Assembly (NCBI GenBank): GCA_964525935.1
Contig: CAZGJZ010000001.1
Span: forward strand, 248,001 to 312,000
Direction of reading: 5' to 3'
From: UBA2377 sp964525935
GTDB lineage: Bacteria > Verrucomicrobiota > Verrucomicrobiia > Opitutales > Opitutaceae
Length of the DNA: 64,000 nucleotides
A program made the translations under genes and the position numbers. Every line of letters begins with the position of its first letter. The first letter of the stretch is position 1. Shown piece after piece: positions 25,954-33,970 of this stretch. The notes below the pieces were generated by a model. The model made no database searches and was not told where the DNA came from. It saw nothing but the letters and a program-made list of their open reading frames with translations.

Positions 25954-26113
25954 TTAACCACGAAGGGCACGAAGATCACTAAGCTCAGAGCAGGAGGCGT
26001 TCGAGGTTCTGATTTCGAAACCGCTTGGTGAAACCAATCGAGGGTTGGCCATCAGACTATGGGATTTGCGATAGAAACTCATCTTCGTGTCCTTCGTGTG
26101 CTTAGTGGTGAAT
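25954..26113. repeat. Inverted CACGAAG-type repeat between resB and ccsA
   Basis: The left arm (25954-25983) begins TTAACCACGAAGGGCACGAA and continues to CACTAAG. The right arm (26081-26113) has CTTCGTGTCCTTCGTG and CTTAGTGGTGAA, an imperfect inverse of the left. About 100 bp of apparently unconstrained sequence separates them. I recall this CACGAAG/CTTCGTG family as a widespread intergenic repeat in Verrucomicrobiota and related phyla. It fills the whole spacer between two genes of one operon. Confidence 0.72.
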
Positions 26114-27277
26114 TTAGGCCGTGGACGCGGCACGGCGTTTGGCGATGAAGCCGAAGAGGGAAAAGCCGAATTGGACGAGGAGGCCGAGGGTCATCAGGCC
26201 GCAGGCGATGTAGGGGAGCGTCCAACTCGGGTTGCGCACGATCTGGAGGATGCTGGTGCGTTCGCCATCGAAGCTCGCCTGATAAAACGTCAGGCCGCCG
26301 TAGCGCAGCGGATTGTTCATGTAGATGAGGACCTCGCGGTCATCGATGCCGTCGGGCGTGGTGAGACGGATCCGGCTGGAGAAATTTTTCGGAATCTCGG
26401 TGCCGGCGTAGCGGTCGTGGCTGAACTTGAGCAGCGTAAGCGAGTAGGGCTTGTAGTTGCGCTGGAAGCGCAGGCCGAGGCGCCAGGTGCGACCGGCGTA
26501 ATCGAAGGTCTGCCCGTCGGTGAGCTGCGTGGAAACAAGCCAGGTGCCGAGCGTGCCTTCGGGTCCGATGAGTTCGACGTAGGCGGCGGGCAGGTTGCGC
26601 TCGTCCTGCTTGTAAGTGAGCGGGATCGGCGTGGCGGTGATCTGCGGGCCGAGGCCGGTGGTGGCGGGCGACGGCGCATCGGTGGTGCCGGGCTGGCGCA
26701 TCTGCAGCGCGGCATTGGGAAAGAAAGCCTTGGGGACGACGCGAAAAGGCAGCTTCGGGTGCTGGACCTCGGTGTGGCGGGCGAGGAGTTTTTCGGGAAT
26801 GACGACGACGTCGTCGAACTTCGGGTCGGTGGCGTCGGTGATGGCGAGTTCGTTTTGACGGTAGCTTTCGGAATAGTTTCTCGTCTGGCCCTCCTCGAGA
26901 CGCATGGAAAATTCCTCCTGCCACAGGCCGCTGAGCAGTTCGCCGATGAGGAGGAAGATGAGGCCGAGGTGGGTGAGGAAGATGCCGGACTTGCGCCAGG
27001 TGAGCTTGAAGCGCGAAACGTGCGCGGTGATGAGGTTGATGAGGAGCAGGCCGCCGATGAAATAGCCGCCGGGGAAAACGGGCACGGGGATCTCGGTGCC
27101 GGGGATTTTCTGGAGGACGAAGAACGTGCGGAAGAAATGCTCCTGCACGCCCCACACACCGAGCTGCACCTGGGCGAGCGTCGCCCAGAAGACCAGGATG
27201 ATCGACAGCGCGAGGAGGACGACGGTGAGCTTCAGCGAGACGAAGAAGTCGTGGAAGGATTGCCAGAGTTCGCGCAT
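26114..27277 (-). CDS. resB: Cytochrome c biogenesis protein ResB
   Basis: A 387-residue ResB/Ccs1 protein. The N-terminal membrane helix has SLKLTVVLLALSIILVFWAT; two further helices (FIGGLLLINLITAHVSRF and FLTHLGLIFLLIGELLSGL) follow. A large extracytoplasmic domain with NPLRYGGLTFYQASFDG leads to a last helix near the C-terminus. ResB partners with CcsA for haem delivery to apocytochrome c. It starts 3 bp after the lipoprotein gene stop. Confidence 0.93.
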   Translation of the reverse strand: MRELWQSFHDFFVSLKLTVVLLALSIILVFWATLAQVQLGVWGVQEHFFRTFFVLQKIPGTEIPVPVFPGGYFIGGLLLINLITAHVSRFKLTWRKSGIFLTHLGLIFLLIGELLSGLWQEEFSMRLEEGQTRNYSESYRQNELAITDATDPKFDDVVVIPEKLLARHTEVQHPKLPFRVVPKAFFPNAALQMRQPGTTDAPSPATTGLGPQITATPIPLTYKQDERNLPAAYVELIGPEGTLGTWLVSTQLTDGQTFDYAGRTWRLGLRFQRNYKPYSLTLLKFSHDRYAGTEIPKNFSSRIRLTTPDGIDDREVLIYMNNPLRYGGLTFYQASFDGERTSILQIVRNPSWTLPYIACGLMTLGLLVQFGFSLFGFIAKRRAASTA

Positions 27278-27280
27278 GGC

Positions 27281-27931
27281 TCAGGGGGCTTGGACGGTTT
27301 GCAGGAAAGCGATGAACGCGGGCTTCTCGCCGGCGACGAGGGCGTCAGGGCCCATGAGCTTGAAGAACCAGGTCTCGCCCGGGCGGGAGAGCACGGCGCC
27401 AAGGATGCGGGTGGGCGCGCCGTTGGCGACGCCGGCGAAATCGACGACCTCGAAGTGGAGGCCGTTGGCGTCGAGGTGCGCGAGATTGGCGTCGAGCTGC
27501 GCGTCGCTGAGCGGGGCGAGCGAGATCTGGCCGCGCCAGCGGTTGAGGTTGGCGAGGAGGCCGCCGGTGTCGCCGGGGAACGCGGTGACGGAAAGGTCGG
27601 CCTCGCCGCCGGTGCCCTTGATGGCGAAGCTGCCCTTGCGCATGGCGCTGGCGGGCTTGGCGGTCCAGTGGGCGGGGGCGGTCCACGTGACTTTCGCGGA
27701 GCCGGTGGGCACGGCAGTGGAGGCCATGTCAGGGGCGGCGGAGGGAGCGGTGGTGTCGCCGATGGGCGGATGGCCATCGGGCAATGTGCCAGCGACGGGG
27801 CCCGGTTGGGTCGACGGGGCTGGCGGCACGATTTCCTTCGGCACGCGATAAGAGGCGACCTTGGCCTCGCGGCAGGCGGGGAGGAGCGAGAGCGCCGCAA
27901 ACGCGGCGAGCAGGGCGAAACGACAGGACAT
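27281..27931 (-). CDS. Conserved lipoprotein of unknown function, resB-linked
   Basis: A 216-residue protein from the ATG at 27931 with a lipoprotein signal peptide: basic start MSCRF, hydrophobic core, and lipobox LLPAC with Cys at about residue 19. A proline-rich linker follows. The main domain contains GGEADLSVTAFPGDTGG, LANLNRWRGQISL and TWFFKLMGPDALV. I do not know its function. Tight coupling to resB and ccsA suggests an extracytoplasmic accessory role in cytochrome c assembly or respiration. A longer open frame upstream would destroy the signal peptide. Confidence 0.78.
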   Translation of the reverse strand: MSCRFALLAAFAALSLLPACREAKVASYRVPKEIVPPAPSTQPGPVAGTLPDGHPPIGDTTAPSAAPDMASTAVPTGSAKVTWTAPAHWTAKPASAMRKGSFAIKGTGGEADLSVTAFPGDTGGLLANLNRWRGQISLAPLSDAQLDANLAHLDANGLHFEVVDFAGVANGAPTRILGAVLSRPGETWFFKLMGPDALVAGEKPAFIAFLQTVQAP

Positions 27932-28063
27932 TGCGCGCAGAATGCGGGGTTTTGCGCCCGAACCGCAACCCAATCCGGCCAAGTATCAGCAGGGGTGGTC
28001 GGACGGATTAGAAGCACGCCCTCGGCACTTGCCAAGTGACGGGTGGCGCGGAATAAGCGGCGG

Positions 28064-28747
28064 ATGCGATTCGCACCACTGGGCGATGCGGCGGTGACGG
28101 TTGAACTCGGGTCCGAGTTCAATGCCGCAACGCTGACGCGCGTGCAGGCGCTGGTTCGCTCACTGGAGCAGGTGCCGCCGGTCGGCGTGGTGGATGTTGT
28201 TGCGGCGTATGGGACAGTGACCGTGTGCTACGATTTGCCAAAGTTGCCGCATGGCTACGCGGGGTTGTGTGTGGAAATTGAAAAACGCATCGGCGATTTG
28301 AAGGCTGCCGGTGGTGCCGCGGGGGCCACGGGCAAGCGGGTGACGATCCCGGTTTGCTACGGCGGTGAGTTTGGGCCCGAGTTGGCTGCGGTGGCGGCAA
28401 GGGCGGGTCTCAGTGTGGAGGCGGTCATCGCCACGCACAGTGGAGCGGAGTATGGGGTGCAGGCAGTGGGTTTTGCGCCGGGGTTTCCTTATCTCGGCGG
28501 GTTGCCGGAAAAACTGCACACGCCCCGGCTGGCGACGCCGCGGACACGCGTGCCGGCGGGAAGCGTGGGCATCGGCGGGGCGCAGACCGGCGTTTATCCG
28601 CTGGCGACGCCGGGGGGGTGGAATCTGATTGGGCGCACGCCGCTGGCGCTGTTTCGGCCGACGGAGCGCGAACCGGCGCTGCTGCGCGTGGGGGATCGCG
28701 TGAAATTCAAGGCCATCACGGCGGAGGAGTTTGCTGCATGGAAATAA
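28064..28747 (+). CDS. pxpB: 5-oxoprolinase subunit PxpB
   Basis: A 227-residue KipI/PxpB protein. It opens MRFAPLGDAAVTVELGSEF and has the family signature GFAPGFPYLGGLPEKLHTPR, then VPAGSVGIGGAQTGVYP and TPGGWNLIGRTP. With PxpC and PxpA it cleaves 5-oxoproline to glutamate using ATP. A GTG at 28043 is an alternative start; ATG 28064 fits family length. The last ten bases overlap the start of pxpC. Confidence 0.93.
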   Translation: MRFAPLGDAAVTVELGSEFNAATLTRVQALVRSLEQVPPVGVVDVVAAYGTVTVCYDLPKLPHGYAGLCVEIEKRIGDLKAAGGAAGATGKRVTIPVCYGGEFGPELAAVAARAGLSVEAVIATHSGAEYGVQAVGFAPGFPYLGGLPEKLHTPRLATPRTRVPAGSVGIGGAQTGVYPLATPGGWNLIGRTPLALFRPTEREPALLRVGDRVKFKAITAEEFAAWK

Positions 28748-29664
28748 AAATCATCCGAGGTGGCATGCTCACGACGGTCCAGGACCTGGGCCGGCACGGC
28801 GTGCGTGGCGCAGGCGTGCCGCTGGGCGGGGCGATGGATGCGTTTGCCTTGCGGCTGGCGAATTTGCTCGTCGGCAACGCCGAGTCGGCGGCGGCACTGG
28901 AGATGACGCTCGTCGGTGCGGAGGTGGAGTTTTCCGGCGACGCGCTGGTGGCGGTGGGCGGGGGGGATTTCGACGGACTGGAACGGTGGCGGCCGCACGT
29001 GATCGCGGCGGGCACACGACTGAAATTTGGTGCGGCCAAGTCAGGATGCCGGGCCTATCTCGCGGTGGCGGGCGGAGTGGAGGTGGCGTCGGTGCTGCGC
29101 GGACGCGGGACGTTTTTGCGTGCGGGGCTCGGCGGATTTGAAGGACGGTCGCTGCGCGATGGCGACGTGCTCGCGATTGGCCGCGCGACCACCGGGCGCG
29201 CAGGAGACCACTGGCGGATCGATCCGCGGCTGCTGCCGGCTTATTCGGCGACACCGACTGTGCGCGTGGTGCGCGGCGAGCAGGCGGAGGAGTTTCCCGC
29301 GGATTGGTGGCGAAGTGAATTCAAGGTATTGGCGCAATCGGACCGCATGGGTATCCGGTTGAGCGGCGGGAAACTGGAGCGCGTAGTGGCCGGTGATTTG
29401 GTTTCGCGTGCGGTGATGCCGGGCACGGTGCAGGTGCCGGCGGATGGGCAGCCGATCGTGCTGATGGCGGATGCGCAGACGCTTGGGGGCTACCCGCAAC
29501 TGGCGCATGTGATCACCGTGGATTTGCCGTTGATGGCGCAACTCCGGCCGGGTGACACGGTGCGGTTTGCGGAGGTCTCGCTGACGGAAGCGCACCGGTT
29601 GATGCTCGCACGCGAACACGCGCTCGCACTGCTGCATGAAGGTCTCGGGCAAAAACTCGGATGA
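28738..29664 (+). CDS. pxpC: 5-oxoprolinase subunit PxpC
   Basis: A 308-residue KipA/PxpC protein, biotin-carboxylase-like fold, beginning MEIKIIRGGMLTTVQDLGRH. The conserved GVPLGGAMDAFALRLANLLVGN and the C-terminal VMPGTVQVPADGQPIVLMAD and TLGGYPQLAHVI motifs are present. Its ATG lies inside pxpB and is preceded by GGAGGAG at about nine bases, one of the few clear Shine-Dalgarno sites in the window. Its stop overlaps the pxpA start (ATGA at 29661-29664). Confidence 0.94.
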   Translation: MEIKIIRGGMLTTVQDLGRHGVRGAGVPLGGAMDAFALRLANLLVGNAESAAALEMTLVGAEVEFSGDALVAVGGGDFDGLERWRPHVIAAGTRLKFGAAKSGCRAYLAVAGGVEVASVLRGRGTFLRAGLGGFEGRSLRDGDVLAIGRATTGRAGDHWRIDPRLLPAYSATPTVRVVRGEQAEEFPADWWRSEFKVLAQSDRMGIRLSGGKLERVVAGDLVSRAVMPGTVQVPADGQPIVLMADAQTLGGYPQLAHVITVDLPLMAQLRPGDTVRFAEVSLTEAHRLMLAREHALALLHEGLGQKLG

Positions 29665-30398
29665 CTCGCGTCGATCTCAATTGCGACCTCGGTGAAGGGG
29701 CCGGCTACGATGCGGAACTGATGCCGCTGATCTCTTCGGCTAACATTGCGTGCGGCGCGCATGCCGGCGATGCCGCGACGATGCGAGCGACGGTGGCGTT
29801 GGCGCGGCAACAGGGCGTGGCGATTGGTGCGCATCCGGGATTGGCGGACCGGGCGAACTTTGGGCGGGTGGAGCAGACGTTGAATAGCGAGCAGGCAGCG
29901 CGGCTCGTTTTGGAGCAGGTGGCAGCGCTGCGGGCGATTGCGGGGACGGAATTGCGCCACGTGAAATTGCACGGTGCGCTCTATAACCAGGTGTCACGCG
30001 ATCCGCAGTTGGCGGAGGCGGTCGCTGCGGCACTTGCCGGGCGGGAGCGCGGGCTGGTGGTGTTTGCGCTGGCGGGCAGTGAGTTTGAGCGGGCGGCGCG
30101 GCGACTGGGATTGCGGGTGGCGGCCGAGGTGTTTGCGGATCGCACGTATCAGGCGGACGGCTCGCTGACGCCGCGCGGACGCAGCGATGCGTTGATCACG
30201 GATGGCGCGATGGCGACGGAGCAGGTATTGCGTTTGGTGCAGGAAGGCCGCGTGCGGGCGACGGACGGGACGGACGTGCGCTTGGTGGCGGACACGGTTT
30301 GTCTGCACGGGGACGGAGCGCACGCGGTGGAATTTGCGCGCACGCTGCGGACCGCATTGCGGGCGGCCGGAATCGAAGTGAAAGCGCCCGGCGTGTGA
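29661..30398 (+). CDS. pxpA: 5-oxoprolinase subunit PxpA (LamB/YcsF family)
   Basis: A 245-residue LamB/YcsF protein starting MTRVDLNCDLGEGAGYDAEL. Family motifs include SANIACGAHAGDAATMR, IGAHPGLADRANFGR, HVKLHGALYNQ and EVFADRTYQADGSLTPR, ending with TVCLHGDGAHAVEFA. PxpA is the subunit that binds 5-oxoproline. The gene lies in a strict overlap chain pxpB-pxpC-pxpA and is 8 bp from pcp. Confidence 0.95.
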   Translation: MTRVDLNCDLGEGAGYDAELMPLISSANIACGAHAGDAATMRATVALARQQGVAIGAHPGLADRANFGRVEQTLNSEQAARLVLEQVAALRAIAGTELRHVKLHGALYNQVSRDPQLAEAVAAALAGRERGLVVFALAGSEFERAARRLGLRVAAEVFADRTYQADGSLTPRGRSDALITDGAMATEQVLRLVQEGRVRATDGTDVRLVADTVCLHGDGAHAVEFARTLRTALRAAGIEVKAPGV

Positions 30399-30406
30399 TT
30401 CGCTTT

Positions 30407-31063
30407 ATGAAAACGGAAACGCGCGCGCAGACGGTGTTGGTGACGGGGTTTGAGCCCTTCGGCGGCGAGCGGATCAATCCGTCGGCGGAGATCGCCCGAC
30501 ACTTGCATGGCACGAGGATTAGCGGCTGCGCCATTGCGGGCGTGGTGCTGCCGTGTGTGTTTGGCGCGGCGAATACCGAGCTTAAGAAATGGATTCGCGC
30601 GGCGAATCCGCGGCTGGTGGTTTGCGTGGGCCAAGCCGGTGGGCGGGCGGCGATCACGCCGGAGCGGGTTGCGATCAATGTCGATGATGCGCGCATTGCG
30701 GACAATGCCGGGCAGCAACCGGTGGACGTGCCGGTGGTGCGCGGCGGGCCGGCGGCTTATTGGTCAACGTTGCCGATCAAGGCGGTTGTGGCCGGGCTGC
30801 GGGCCGAGGGGATTCCGGCGGAGGTTTCGCAGACGGCGGGCACGTTTGTGTGTAATCACGTTTTCTACGGGCTGATGCACGCGTTGCGCCGGCGACCGGG
30901 CGTGCGCGGTGGTTTTGTGCATGTGCCGTGGCTGCCGGAACAGGCGCCGAAAGGGCGACCGAGTTTGCCGCTGGCGACAATGACGGCGGCGGTTGCGCGC
31001 ATCATCGCGATTGCGCTGAAAACGCGCCGCGATCTTCGCGCGGTCGGCGGGCGGACTCACTGA
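30407..31063 (+). CDS. pcp: Pyroglutamyl-peptidase I (pyrrolidone-carboxylate peptidase)
   Basis: A 218-residue C15 cysteine peptidase that removes N-terminal pyroglutamate from peptides. It starts at ATG 30407; the open frame upstream lies inside pxpA. Motifs are VTGFEPFGGERINPS and the catalytic triad: Glu in ITPERVAINVDDARI, Cys in GTFVCNHVFYGLMH and His in GFVHVPWLPEQ. It sits directly after pxpBCA, so the cluster would both release 5-oxoproline and convert it to glutamate. Confidence 0.95.
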   Translation: MKTETRAQTVLVTGFEPFGGERINPSAEIARHLHGTRISGCAIAGVVLPCVFGAANTELKKWIRAANPRLVVCVGQAGGRAAITPERVAINVDDARIADNAGQQPVDVPVVRGGPAAYWSTLPIKAVVAGLRAEGIPAEVSQTAGTFVCNHVFYGLMHALRRRPGVRGGFVHVPWLPEQAPKGRPSLPLATMTAAVARIIAIALKTRRDLRAVGGRTH

Positions 31064-31077
31064 ACGGCCGGAGCCGC

Positions 31078-31566
31078 TTAGTGCATGGCGATTTCTTCGC
31101 CGTCGACGACGGTGTAGGCGGCGACGACCACGCCCTGGAGGTTTTGTGCGGTGACGGGAATCGCGTCGTAACGCCGGTTGTTCAAGCCGGTCGTGCGCCA
31201 GCCGTCCTTGGACTTGGCGACGAGGACGTGCGTGACGGAGCGATTGTCCTTGGTGCGAAACACGACGCTCATGCCGCGTTCGAGTTGATCGAAGGGTTTG
31301 GGATGAACGACGAGCAGCGTGTTGTCGCAGTAGAGCGGTTCCATCGACTGGCCCTGGCCTTTGAGGACGAAGGCGCCGGGCAGGGAAACGGCCACGCGCC
31401 GCGCGAGAAACCGGGCCTCGGTAATGGAGCTAAGCTGGGGCGCAGGGGAGGCGGCGACGTAACAGCCGGCGATGTAATCATCGTTGTCCGGCTTGGCGTC
31501 GGCGGAGAGGGAAGTCAGGCCTGCGCAAACCAGAGTCGCTGCGAGGAGGATGCGGTTGATTGCCAC
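31078..31566 (-). CDS. Exported S24/S26-like peptidase-fold protein
   Basis: A 162-residue protein with a signal peptide (MAINRILLAATLVCAGLTSL then SADA). The mature part has GQGQSMEPLYCDNTLLVV, resembling the Ser-Met active-site motif of S24/S26 peptidases. HVLVAKSKDGWRTTGLNN follows, reminiscent of the VTHRV and TKGDNN motifs of the Ser-His type signal peptidases. An N-terminal membrane anchor typical of signal peptidase is otherwise absent. Whether it is catalytic is uncertain. It converges on pcp, 14 bp away. Confidence 0.68.
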   Translation of the reverse strand: MAINRILLAATLVCAGLTSLSADAKPDNDDYIAGCYVAASPAPQLSSITEARFLARRVAVSLPGAFVLKGQGQSMEPLYCDNTLLVVHPKPFDQLERGMSVVFRTKDNRSVTHVLVAKSKDGWRTTGLNNRRYDAIPVTAQNLQGVVVAAYTVVDGEEIAMH

Positions 31567-31718
31567 CAGTGTGGCTAAACTGCACCCGGGCGACGCGCAC
31601 GGGCAAGCTGATGCGTTTAAGGTTCATTCCCCACGGCGGAGTGGGCAACGTCGCTCGTGAAAATGGGGCGTGGCGCTGTCCGTTCAGGCCTAGTGCCCGC
31701 CCCCAACCCGACGACGCC

Positions 31719-32819
31719 TCAATTGTTGAAGCGGAAGAGCGCGACGTCGCCATCGTGGAACACGTATTCCTTGCCCTCGAGCCGGTATTTGCCGGCTTCG
31801 CGCGCGGCCGCGACGCTGCCGAGGCGCGTGAGGTCTTCGTAGCTGACGATTTCGGCCTTGATGAAGCCCTTCTCGAAATCGGTGTGGATCACGCCGGCGG
31901 CCTGCGGGGCCTTCCAGCCTTTCTTGATCGTCCATGCGCGCACTTCCTTTTCACCGGCGGTGAAGTAAGTCTGCAGGCCGAGCAGCTGGTAGCTGGCGCG
32001 GATGAGATTGGAAACGCCGGAGTCGGAGACGCCGAGGTCCTTCAGGAATTCCTTGGCCTCCTCGGGCGCGAGGTCGATGAGCTCGGCCTCGATGCGGGCG
32101 CTGATCGGCACGTAGGCGGCGTCGTGGTGGGTGCGGACGTATTCGGCGACTTTTTGGACGAAGGGGTTTTGCTCGGCGTTGGCGAGATCGCCCTCGGCGA
32201 CGTTGCAGGCGAAGAGGACGGGCTTGGCGGTGAGGAGCTGGAAGAGCTTCATCAACGCGATTTCCTCGGGCGTGGCGGTGAGGGTGTTGGCGGTCTTGCC
32301 GGAATTGAGGTGCGGCGTGAGTTTTTCGAGGAGCGCGAGTTCGATCACGGCTTCCTTGTCGCCGGCCTTGGCGAGCTTCTGGGTCTTGGAGATGCGCTTG
32401 CTGACGGCGTCGAGGTCGGCGAGCACGAGCTCGGTGGTGATGACCTCGATGTCGCGCACGGGATCGACGCTGCCCATGGTGTGGACGACGTCGGGATCCT
32501 CGAAGCAGCGGACGACCTGCACGATGGCGTCGACTTCGCGGATGTTCGCGAGGAACTGGTTGCCGAGACCTTCGCCCTTGCTGGCACCGGCGACGAGGCC
32601 GGCGATGTCGACGAATTCGATGACGGCGGGAATGACGACGTTGGTCTTGGCGATCTTCTGGAGGACGTAGGCGCGCTCGTCGGGCACGGTGACAACGCCG
32701 ACATTCGGGTCGATGGTGCAGAACGGGTAGTTGGCCGCTTCCGCCTTGCGGGAACGGGTGAGCGCGTTAAAGAGAGTGGACTTGCCCACATTCGGAAGAC
32801 CGACGATTCCAGCTTTCAT
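31719..32819 (-). CDS. ychF: Redox-regulated ATPase YchF
   Basis: A 366-residue Obg-family P-loop protein (universally conserved OLA1/YchF). The start at 32819 gives MKAGIVGLPNVGKSTLFNAL. Switch motif DIAGLVAGASKGEGLGNQFL follows, and the usual NKxD is replaced by NVAEGD, the YchF hallmark linked to ATP preference. The C-terminal TGS domain includes KEVRAWTIKKG and HTDFEKGFIKAE. Length is typical. It is divergent from rpsP. Confidence 0.96.
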   Translation of the reverse strand: MKAGIVGLPNVGKSTLFNALTRSRKAEAANYPFCTIDPNVGVVTVPDERAYVLQKIAKTNVVIPAVIEFVDIAGLVAGASKGEGLGNQFLANIREVDAIVQVVRCFEDPDVVHTMGSVDPVRDIEVITTELVLADLDAVSKRISKTQKLAKAGDKEAVIELALLEKLTPHLNSGKTANTLTATPEEIALMKLFQLLTAKPVLFACNVAEGDLANAEQNPFVQKVAEYVRTHHDAAYVPISARIEAELIDLAPEEAKEFLKDLGVSDSGVSNLIRASYQLLGLQTYFTAGEKEVRAWTIKKGWKAPQAAGVIHTDFEKGFIKAEIVSYEDLTRLGSVAAAREAGKYRLEGKEYVFHDGDVALFRFNN

Positions 32820-32846
32820 AAAGGGGTTGAAGGAGCAGGGGGACTC

Positions 32847-32880
32847 GGGGCTTGACAAGCCATTTATCGAGCGGTGTGCT
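32847..32880 (+). promoter_or_regulatory. Promoter-like box upstream of rpsP
   Basis: GGGGCTTGACAAGC at 32847-32860 is identical to the block before nusA and contains a perfect TTGACA (32852-32857). After a 17-base spacer, the -10 candidate is TGTGCT (32875-32880), a poor match. It lies 67 bp before the rpsP start and just outside the divergent ychF start. Confidence 0.5.
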
Positions 32881-32923
32881 CCACGGCTTTTCCAAATAAG
32901 TAACGTTCAGAAAAACACCTGTC

Positions 32924-33184
32924 ATGGCTCTTAAAATCCGTCTTACCCGCGTTGGCGCAGTGCACCAGCCGCATTATCGCGTCGTTGTCGCCGAAGCCCG
33001 TTCGCGCCGTGATGGCGACCCGGTCGAATCGATCGGCACCTACGACCCGCGCGCCAAGGCCGAAGGCTTCAAGGTCAAGCTCGACCGCGTCGACTACTGG
33101 CTCAGCAAGGGCGCGAAGCCGACCGACACGCTCCACGCGATGATCAAGCGCGCCCGCAAGGCCGCCCCGGCCGCGACCGCTTAA
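32924..33184 (+). CDS. rpsP: 30S ribosomal protein S16
   Basis: An 86-residue S16 with the canonical start MALKIRLTRVGAVHQPHYRV and the motif DPVESIGTYDPRAKAEGFKV, then DRVDYWLSKGAKPTDTLHAM. The C-terminus is short and Ala-rich. It begins the rpsP-trmD-rplS locus, but rimM, commonly between rpsP and trmD, is absent and replaced by a terminator hairpin. Confidence 0.97.
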   Translation: MALKIRLTRVGAVHQPHYRVVVAEARSRRDGDPVESIGTYDPRAKAEGFKVKLDRVDYWLSKGAKPTDTLHAMIKRARKAAPAATA

Positions 33185-33230
33185 TCGCCCGTCGCCAGCA
33201 CACCCAGGGCCGCAAAGCCCTTTGCAGAGG

Positions 33231-33263
33231 AAGCCTCGGACCATCCGGGGCTTTTTCGTTTTA
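33231..33263 (+). terminator. Hairpin terminator between rpsP and trmD
   Basis: Stem AAGCCTCGGA (33231-33240) pairs with TCCGGGGCTT (33244-33253) over ten base pairs with one G-U, with a CCA loop and a CTTTTTCGTTTT tail. It would uncouple most rpsP transcripts from trmD and rplS, allowing S16 to be made in excess over the methyltransferase. Confidence 0.8.
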
Positions 33264-33291
33264 ATACCTTCCCACCCAAACCTTAACCCAC

Positions 33292-33960
33292 ATGCGCGTC
33301 GACGTCATCACCCTGTTCCCGCGAATGCTCGATGGCTTTTTGAGCGAGAGCATGTTGGGCCGCGGGCAGGAATCGAAGTTGTTGGAGGTCAAGGTCCACA
33401 ACCTCCGCGACTGGACGACCGACAAACACCGCACCACGGATGACCGGCCCTTCGGCGGTGGCGCCGGCATGGTGATCAAGCCCGAGCCGGCCTTCGCGGC
33501 CATCGAGCAACTCCAGACCCCGGGTTGCCGCCGCATTTACCTGACGCCGGACGGCACACCGCTTTCACCGAAGCTCGCGGAGGAACTTTCCAAGCAGCAG
33601 CACCTTATCCTGCTCAGCGGCCACTACGAAGGCATTGACCAGCGGATCCGCGAAGGCGTCATCGACCAGGAGGTCAGCATCGGCGATTATGTGCTCACGA
33701 ATGGCACCCTGGCGGCCGCGGTTTTGATCGATGCGATGGCGCGTTTCATCCCCGGCGTGCTCGGCGAGGAAAAGTCATTGACGCACGAAAGTTTCACCAG
33801 CAAGTTGCTCGACTTTCCTCAATACACGCGTCCCGCCGAATTCCGGGGCATGTCCGTTCCGGAGGTTCTGCTCTCTGGAAACCATGCCGAAATCGAGAAG
33901 TGGCGGCACGCGCGACAGGTGGAAAAAACCCGTCAGGTCCGCCCAGATTTACTCAAATAA
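33292..33960 (+). CDS. trmD: tRNA (guanine-N1-)-methyltransferase TrmD
   Basis: A 222-residue SPOUT methyltransferase that methylates G37 of tRNAs with G36. It starts MRVDVITLFPRMLDGFLSES. The motif RPFGGGAGMVIKPEP and the knot region HYEGIDQRIREGVIDQEVSI then GDYVLTNGTLAAAVLIDAMA are characteristic. The terminal SGNHAEIEKWRHARQVEKT is conserved. No promoter is obvious between the rpsP terminator and the start, which lie 28 bp apart. Confidence 0.96.
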   Translation: MRVDVITLFPRMLDGFLSESMLGRGQESKLLEVKVHNLRDWTTDKHRTTDDRPFGGGAGMVIKPEPAFAAIEQLQTPGCRRIYLTPDGTPLSPKLAEELSKQQHLILLSGHYEGIDQRIREGVIDQEVSIGDYVLTNGTLAAAVLIDAMARFIPGVLGEEKSLTHESFTSKLLDFPQYTRPAEFRGMSVPEVLLSGNHAEIEKWRHARQVEKTRQVRPDLLK

Positions 33961-33970
33961 AGCCATAGTC

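Noticed and set aside
26087..28039. Long plus-strand open frame antisense to resB and the lipoprotein gene
   Set aside because: It is low-complexity Glu/Gly/Ala sequence without motifs and spans several real minus-strand genes.
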